Shown here: positions 58,539-64,000 of the stretch, one piece after another
Position numbering within the stretch: position 1 is the stretch's first letter
Layout: each line of letters begins with the position of its first letter
Virus record (IMG/VR): IMGVR_UViG_3300023084_000010
Location: 25,381-89,380 of that record
DNA length: 64,000 nucleotides
Strand: one strand, 5' to 3'
Origin: a virus
The notes under the pieces: model-generated
Told to the model about the DNA's origin: nothing
The model's database searches: none
What the model saw: only the letters and a program-made list of their open reading frames with translations
Position numbers and translations under genes: made by a program

Positions 58539-61500
58539 TTAGTTCTCCGTAATTACCCAACCGTTTGCTGCATTGTAATATACTAAATGTAGTGTAGCTC
58601 TGTCGTAATCCATTAATAAATCGTCTGCTATGCCTTCAATATTTGAATTATTACGAGCAACTGTTATATTGTTTGTTCCTGCATTACCGGATCCGTCAAT
58701 TAAGTGTACTTTTGTACCCATAGTCGGATTTGCAGGTAATGATATAGTTAGTGCTCCGCCTGATGTATCAACAAAGAAGTTACCACCAGATGCTGGTAAC
58801 GTAGTACTACCAGTAAGTTCTACCCAACCATCTGCATTAGGGTTAATAATTTGTACCCATTGTGTAGAATCGACGTCTTGGAATAAAACGTACATACTAC
58901 CATCAGTTGTATGATACCATAAGTCTCCTGGCTGTCTACCAACAATTGCCGGTGCTGTATCAGAGAACTGCATACTAATACCAGCATTGTTAACAAACGA
59001 GAAGTTACCAGCACCATCAGTTGATAGTATCTGGTTAAGTGTACCGTCAGTTATACCAATATCAGTAAGTGTAGTTGGAATATCACTTACTAGTGCAACT
59101 GTACCTGATTCGTCTTTAAAAGTAACAGTTCTGTCTGCAGTTGGCTCTGTTACAACAATTGAAGTTTCGTGTGCATCTTCTGTCGTGCCTTCGACTTCAA
59201 TAATTGTATTGCCTGCAGTAGAACTAAATCTAATAGTACTGTCAGTTTCAACTTGTGTACCTACTAACTTAATAGCATTACTTGTACTTTGTAGCACAAG
59301 ATTATTGCTACTGTCAAGACTTATATTACCTTGCTGTACACCTGCTGCTTTAATTTGTATAATTTCGCCTGTGTCAGTTGTTCTATTTAATTCTAATACA
59401 TGTGATTGATCTGCAGTTGCTTTAATTAAATCGGCACCTGTAGTTGACAAATGTAAATTGATATCTAATAAGCTAGTTGTATCAGTTAGTTCACTTACAT
59501 CACGTGGTACATCTTGGAATGTTGCATTACCTGCACCATCTGTTGTTAGTACTTGATTTGCTGTTCCGTCAGTGATATCTTCTAAATCAAACAAGTCTAA
59601 CTGTGCAAACGGGTTAACAACCTGTGTCCACTGTAGTGTGTCGACGTCTTGATAAAGTACATACAAACTACCGTCTGTTGTATTGTACCATAAGTCACCT
59701 GCTACTTCATCTCCAACATTTGGTGCGTTGTCTCCAGCGTATGAAGTAGGTTTTGTTGCAGCATTTTGGAAACTAAAGTTGCCTGCGCCATCAGTTTTAA
59801 GCACTTGGTTAATAGTACCATCACTGATACCTAAGTCTGTTATTGATGTTGGAATGTCTGCTACAAATGCTACTGTACCGCTTCCATCTTTAAATGTAAT
59901 AGTATTATCTGCTGTTGGATCTGTTACTGCAAACGAAGTTTCAAATGCATCATCTGTAGCACCTTCAACATGTAAAAATGTGCCTGTATTAACTCTAATT
60001 GCACTATCTGTTTGTACTTCTGTACCGATTAATTTAATTGCTTGGTTATCTGCTTCAATAACAATGTTATTACTTGCATCAATGTTAATACTACCTTGCT
60101 GTACGCCTAGAGATTTAAGTTGAATTATCTCACCTGTATCACCAGTTCTGTCTAGTTCTAATACATGACTACTTGCATTTGCTGCTTTAATTAAATCAGC
60201 ACCAGTTGTACGTAAATGTAAGTTAATATCAAATAACCCTGTTGTATCAGTTAAGTCTGAAGCATCACGTGGTATGTCTTGGAATGTTGCATTACCTGCT
60301 CCATCGGTTGTTAGTACTTGTAAATTTGTACCGTCAGTAATATCTTCTAAGTCAAACAAGTTAAGTTGAGCAAATGGGTTAACTACTTGGATCCACTCAA
60401 TACTGTCAGCATCTTGATAGTAAACGTACAGTGAACCATCTGTTGTGTTATACCACAGGTCGCCTGCTACTTCGTCGCCTACTTCAGGTGCAGTATCTCC
60501 TGCAGTTGCAATTGGTTTTGCTGCAGCGTTTTGGAAACTAAAGTTACCGTTACCGTCTGTTTTAAGTACTTGGTTAATAGTACCATCTGCAATACCTAAA
60601 TCTGTTAAGTCAGTTGGAATATCGCTTATTAGTGCAACTGTACCATCTTCATCTTTGAAAGTAACTGTTCTGTTAAATGTCGGTTCTGTTACTGTAAATG
60701 ATATTGCTTTAGCATCATCAACTGACCCTTCTACAGATAAGAATGTGTTACCTGCAGTTGAACTAAACTTCAATGGTGCATCAATTACTGTTTCTGTATC
60801 ATTGATAGTAAGCACTGTGTTATTATTTGCTAACAGTTCAATGTTGCCTAAATCACTTGTAATTACAACGTCATTTGTGCTGTTAGTTCCAATAGTACCT
60901 TGCTGTGTACCGTTGAAATCAATTTTAATAACATCACCTGTTAAACCTGTTCTATTAAGTTCAAGTAAATGACTACTGTTTACTGTAGATTTAATCAAAT
61001 CAGCACCAGTTGTACGTAAGTGTAAGTTGATGTCAAGTAAACTTGTAGTATCAGTTAAGTCACCAATGTCTCTCGGTACATCTTGGAATGTTGCATTACC
61101 TGCACCGTCAGTTGTTAGCACTTGTAAGTTAGTTCCATCGGTAATATCTTCTAAGTCAAATAAACTTAATTGTGCAAATGGGTTGACCACTTGTACCCAT
61201 TGCTCTGTATCAACATCTTCAAACAGTACATACAAACTACCATCTGTTGTATTATACCATAAGTCACCTGGTTTTTCATCGCCAACTGTTGGTGCTGCAT
61301 CACTTGCATACGCAGTTGGACGTTCTTGTGCGTTTTGGAAAGTAAAGTTCCCATTACCATCTGTTTTAAGAACTTGGTTTAATGTGCCGTCTACGATACC
61401 TAAGTCAGTGATGCTTGTTGGGATATCGCTTACAAGAGCAACTGTACCTGTCTCGTCTTTAAACGTAACAGTTCTGTCTGCTGTAGGTTCTGTTGCAACA

Positions 61501-64000
61501 AATGAAGTTTCAAATGCATCATCTGTTGTTCCTTCGACATGTATAAATGTGTTTCCTGCACCAGCATTAAACCTAATAGCACTATTTGTTTGTACTTCAG
61601 TACCAGTAAGTATGACATCTTGGTTATCTGCTTCAATAACAATATTATTGTTTGCATCAATATTAATACTACCTTGTTGTACACCCAGTGATTTAAGTTG
61701 AATTATTTCGCCTGTATCAACTGTTCTGTCTAGTTCTAGTACGTGGCTACTCGCATTTGCTGCTTTAATTAAATCAGCACCGGTTGTACGTAGATGTAAG
61801 TTAATGTCTAGTAGACTTGTGTTGTCGGTTAAATCGCCAATGTCACGTGGTACATCCTGGAATGTAGCATTACCTGCACCATCTGTTGTAAGTACTTGGT
61901 TTGCTGTTCCGTCAGTAACATCTTCTAAGTCAAATAAACTTAATTGTGCAAACGGGTTGACTACTTGCACCCACTGTGAAGTATCAACATCTTCGTAGTA
62001 TACATACATACTACCATCATCACTGTTGTACCATAAGTCACCTGCTTCTAAGTTTCCAAATGGTGCAGTGGCTCCGATTTCGACATTAGCTCTAATACCT
62101 TGGCTTGCTAAACTTGGGTTATTGTTAAGTTGTATCCATTGACTACTATCAGCATCTTCGTAATATACATACAAGTTCATTGTAGTATCTTCAATCCAAA
62201 GATCACCGTCACGTGGACCTGCAGGAGCATTAGTGCTAACTTCAACGGCACCTGAACCGCCGCCTGCTATCTGCCATACAGATCCATCCCAAATTTTCAT
62301 TGTTAAATTGTATTGATCAGCAGTATCAAACCACAACTGTCCAGTGTCTGGATTTGCAGGAGCAACAGGGCCAATTGCTGTTATTTCGCCAATAACAAAT
62401 TCACTGCCGTTCCATTTTAGTATTTGATGATTTGCACTAGGTGCTGTAGTTGTAATATCAACGTCACTTAGTCCACTAATACTGTGATTACTAATGTCAT
62501 TTACTGTACCGCCAATAGTTTTGTTAAAGTCCCAAGTATCAGTTGTATTATTATATGTAATAGTTGCTGTACCATCTGTGCCTAAATCTGCAGTTAATCC
62601 AGCACCATTCGCTGCGGCGGCATCTGCAGCACCATTAGCAACTGTAATATTCAAATCTTCAACGTCTAGTGTAGTTGTATTGATTGTAGTTGTTGTACCA
62701 TTAACTGTTAAATCACCAGTTACAATAACGTTTGCACCAAATGTTGTGTCTGCTGCAATTTTTGCTGCATATGCAGTATCAAAGTCTGTTTGACTAAAGC
62801 TATCACCAGGAACAAACTTACTGTTAGCATTATCCCATATTAGAGATTGTCCATCAGTTGGAGCAGTTGTTGTTGTATCTACGTCTGCTAAGTCGTCAAT
62901 ACTAACTAGAGAAATTGCACTATCAAAGTCTCCTTGACTAAAGCTAGCACCTGCAACAAAAATACCTTGTGCACTATCCCAAACAAGTGTTTCTCCATCA
63001 ACTACACCTGCTGTACTAACATCAATCAAATCACTTAATTCACTTGGAATATTACTTTGGTTTAGTTGTGCCCATGCAGTGCCATTGTAGATGTAAAAGT
63101 CTAAGTTACTTTCGTCTACCCATAAGTCGCCATTGTCTGGATTTGCAGGAGGAGTAGCACCAATATTAGCACGTACTGCTTCTGAGTATGGGTTAATGTG
63201 CACCCATTGACTACTGTCTGAGTCTGTATACCAAACATACAGGTTCATTGTACTGTTGTTTAACCACAAGTCGCCTTCGCTTGGGTTACTCGGAACAGCA
63301 CCTGACAAGTTAACACTTGAACTAAAGCCTGGAGCATATGTACCTAATGCTGCATCCCAAACAAGCACACTGTTGTCTGCTGCACCTGTTGTATCTACAT
63401 CACTTAAATCTCCAATTGATTTAAGAGTAAATGCAGTATCGAAATCTGTCTGACTGAAACTATCGCCTGGAATAAATTTGCTTGTTGCATTATCCCAAAT
63501 AAGTGCTTGTCCATCGGTTGGTGCTACTGTTGTAATGTCAGTTGGTATATTACCTACTCCAACACTTGCACCCATACCGCTGTGATTGCCACAGTAGTAG
63601 TAAAGTGTAGGTGTTGCTTGAGTTACTTCAATCTCTGTATATGCACCTGCTGTACCTGGTGTTCCTACTTCAGTAACACCTGTTGTATAGTTTGTACCAC
63701 TGTTGTGTGTGCCGTCTGATGTTGTGCTAAATCTAAACGGATGTGTTGTATTACTTGCATCTGATTGATCAAATCTATATGTTCTGCCAGGTTCTAAACT
63801 TAGTATTGCTTGACTTGCACCATCAACAACAAATACTCCACCACTTACTGTTACAGTAGGATATTCAGTAATAAATTTGCCTTGCATTACAACATTGCCG
63901 TTTAATACAATGTGTCCATTTGAAGTATTAAGTGTAATGTCAGCATTGCTATGTGCTGTTAGAATCATATCTTGGCTTGTTTCAAGTGTTGTTTCACCTG
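58539..64000 (-). CDS. Giant fibre protein with tandem ~260-residue modules (N-terminus cut by window edge)
   Basis: The frame is open through the right edge (GETTLETSQD precedes the first internal Met), so at least 1820 residues are present and the start is outside. Order: a cupredoxin-like domain (THPFRFS and YYYCGNHSGMG), SGAVPSNPSEGDLWLN-type modules, a NLTVNGTTTTINTTTLDV segment, then four tandem modules of about 260 residues each beginning near GDLWYNTTDGSLYV, and finally the tip domain shared with 38492-42031 (HLIDGSGNAGTNNITV, ending GWVITEN). Confidence 0.78.
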   Translation of the reverse strand, partial: GETTLETSQDMILTAHSNADITLNTSNGHIVLNGNVVMQGKFITEYPTVTVSGGVFVVDGASQAILSLEPGRTYRFDQSDASNTTHPFRFSTTSDGTHNSGTNYTTGVTEVGTPGTAGAYTEIEVTQATPTLYYYCGNHSGMGASVGVGNIPTDITTVAPTDGQALIWDNATSKFIPGDSFSQTDFDTAFTLKSIGDLSDVDTTGAADNSVLVWDAALGTYAPGFSSSVNLSGAVPSNPSEGDLWLNNSTMNLYVWYTDSDSSQWVHINPYSEAVRANIGATPPANPDNGDLWVDESNLDFYIYNGTAWAQLNQSNIPSELSDLIDVSTAGVVDGETLVWDSAQGIFVAGASFSQGDFDSAISLVSIDDLADVDTTTTAPTDGQSLIWDNANSKFVPGDSFSQTDFDTAYAAKIAADTTFGANVIVTGDLTVNGTTTTINTTTLDVEDLNITVANGAADAAAANGAGLTADLGTDGTATITYNNTTDTWDFNKTIGGTVNDISNHSISGLSDVDITTTAPSANHQILKWNGSEFVIGEITAIGPVAPANPDTGQLWFDTADQYNLTMKIWDGSVWQIAGGGSGAVEVSTNAPAGPRDGDLWIEDTTMNLYVYYEDADSSQWIQLNNNPSLASQGIRANVEIGATAPFGNLEAGDLWYNSDDGSMYVYYEDVDTSQWVQVVNPFAQLSLFDLEDVTDGTANQVLTTDGAGNATFQDVPRDIGDLTDNTSLLDINLHLRTTGADLIKAANASSHVLELDRTVDTGEIIQLKSLGVQQGSINIDANNNIVIEADNQDVILTGTEVQTNSAIRFNAGAGNTFIHVEGTTDDAFETSFVATEPTADRTVTFKDETGTVALVSDIPTSITDLGIVDGTLNQVLKTDGNGNFTFQNAQERPTAYASDAAPTVGDEKPGDLWYNTTDGSLYVLFEDVDTEQWVQVVNPFAQLSLFDLEDITDGTNLQVLTTDGAGNATFQDVPRDIGDLTDTTSLLDINLHLRTTGADLIKSTVNSSHLLELNRTGLTGDVIKIDFNGTQQGTIGTNSTNDVVITSDLGNIELLANNNTVLTINDTETVIDAPLKFSSTAGNTFLSVEGSVDDAKAISFTVTEPTFNRTVTFKDEDGTVALISDIPTDLTDLGIADGTINQVLKTDGNGNFSFQNAAAKPIATAGDTAPEVGDEVAGDLWYNTTDGSLYVYYQDADSIEWIQVVNPFAQLNLFDLEDITDGTNLQVLTTDGAGNATFQDIPRDASDLTDTTGLFDINLHLRTTGADLIKAANASSHVLELDRTGDTGEIIQLKSLGVQQGSINIDASNNIVIEADNQAIKLIGTEVQTDSAIRVNTGTFLHVEGATDDAFETSFAVTDPTADNTITFKDGSGTVAFVADIPTSITDLGISDGTINQVLKTDGAGNFSFQNAATKPTSYAGDNAPNVGDEVAGDLWYNTTDGSLYVLYQDVDTLQWTQVVNPFAQLDLFDLEDITDGTANQVLTTDGAGNATFQDVPRDVSELTDTTSLLDINLHLSTTGADLIKATADQSHVLELNRTTDTGEIIQIKAAGVQQGNISLDSSNNLVLQSTSNAIKLVGTQVETDSTIRFSSTAGNTIIEVEGTTEDAHETSIVVTEPTADRTVTFKDESGTVALVSDIPTTLTDIGITDGTLNQILSTDGAGNFSFVNNAGISMQFSDTAPAIVGRQPGDLWYHTTDGSMYVLFQDVDSTQWVQIINPNADGWVELTGSTTLPASGGNFFVDTSGGALTISLPANPTMGTKVHLIDGSGNAGTNNITVARNNSNIEGIADDLLMDYDRATLHLVYYNAANGWVITEN
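59560..62060 (-). repeat. Four tandem repeats of about 770-805 bp inside the fibre gene
   Basis: The anchor coding FAQLxLFDLEDxTDG recurs near 59.6, 60.36, 61.17 and 61.94 kb. Units are highly similar at DNA level, which invites recombination and copy-number change. Confidence 0.85.

Noticed and set aside
58630-61998. Plus-strand open frames of 94-224 codons opposite the giant fibre
   Set aside because: They recur with the period of the tandem modules and are pure shadows.
1-64000. tRNA genes, CRISPR arrays, integrase or attachment sites
   Set aside because: No intergenic gap is large enough for a tRNA with plausible cloverleaf arms, no spaced direct repeats of CRISPR type and no recombinase were seen.

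Overview
The window looks like about 64 kb of a T4-like myovirus (Caudoviricetes) from a marine or other aquatic Gram-negative bacterium. The evidence is a T4 gp44-type clamp loader, a T4 Imm-type superinfection-immunity protein, a GroES/gp31-like co-chaperonin, PhoH, MazG, UV endonuclease, at least a dozen T4-type late promoters (consensus [G/A]ATAAATA), very compact AT-rich coding, and about 25 kb of fibre genes. Both ends cut genes: a lytic transglycosylase on the left and a giant fibre on the right. The host cannot be named from this sequence. I see no tRNA, rRNA, integrase, CRISPR array or insertion sequence.

Layout. 1-9.5 kb (minus strand): a block of small, probably virion-associated proteins (lytic transglycosylase with LysM, a KPDTKP-repeat protein, a zincin of the 'polyvalent protein' type, Cys-pair basic proteins). 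Many share a short N-terminal leader that resembles the T4 capsid-targeting sequence. A convergent pair of glycosyltransferase-like paralogues (3.8-5.7 kb) interrupts the block. 9.5-14.4 kb: small late genes with individual late promoters, a lipid-anchored CHAP-like hydrolase, UV endonuclease, a RyR-domain protein and a membrane protein with an EF-hand. 14.4-20.5 kb: ClpA with a ClpP-docking IGF loop, DnaJ, an overlapping two-gene spanin, translation initiation factor IF-1, and three structural-type proteins. 20.6-34.4 kb: PhoH (plus strand), then an early region of short genes with a family of near-identical sigma70 promoters (HAD hydrolase, Imm, MazG, GIY-YIG-like, HNH, DGQH/ParB-like, MTA/SAH-nucleosidase-like, clamp loader, GroES-like, DnaE fragment, truncated nucleotide-sugar dehydrogenase), a lipase (plus strand) and a PiT-like phosphate permease. 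34.5-64 kb: fibre and adhesin genes. Two are on the plus strand, end at a bidirectional terminator and converge on a long minus-strand series with NLYYT repeats, LamG-like lectin domains, propeller-like repeats, cupredoxin-like domains and glycine-rich adhesin domains.

How the parts work together. Early sigma70 promoters (TTGACA-17-TATATT) should drive host takeover, nucleotide metabolism and replication genes. Late [G/A]ATAAATA promoters drive structural and lysis genes. At three late genes a hairpin hides the ribosome binding site while the late promoter lies inside the hairpin. Read-through RNA would then be silent and the late transcript translated, as known for T4 gene e, soc and I-TevI. 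The most notable cargo is IF-1, placed between virion and lysis genes, a ClpA-DnaJ-GroES proteostasis set, and a protease that may be packaged and injected.
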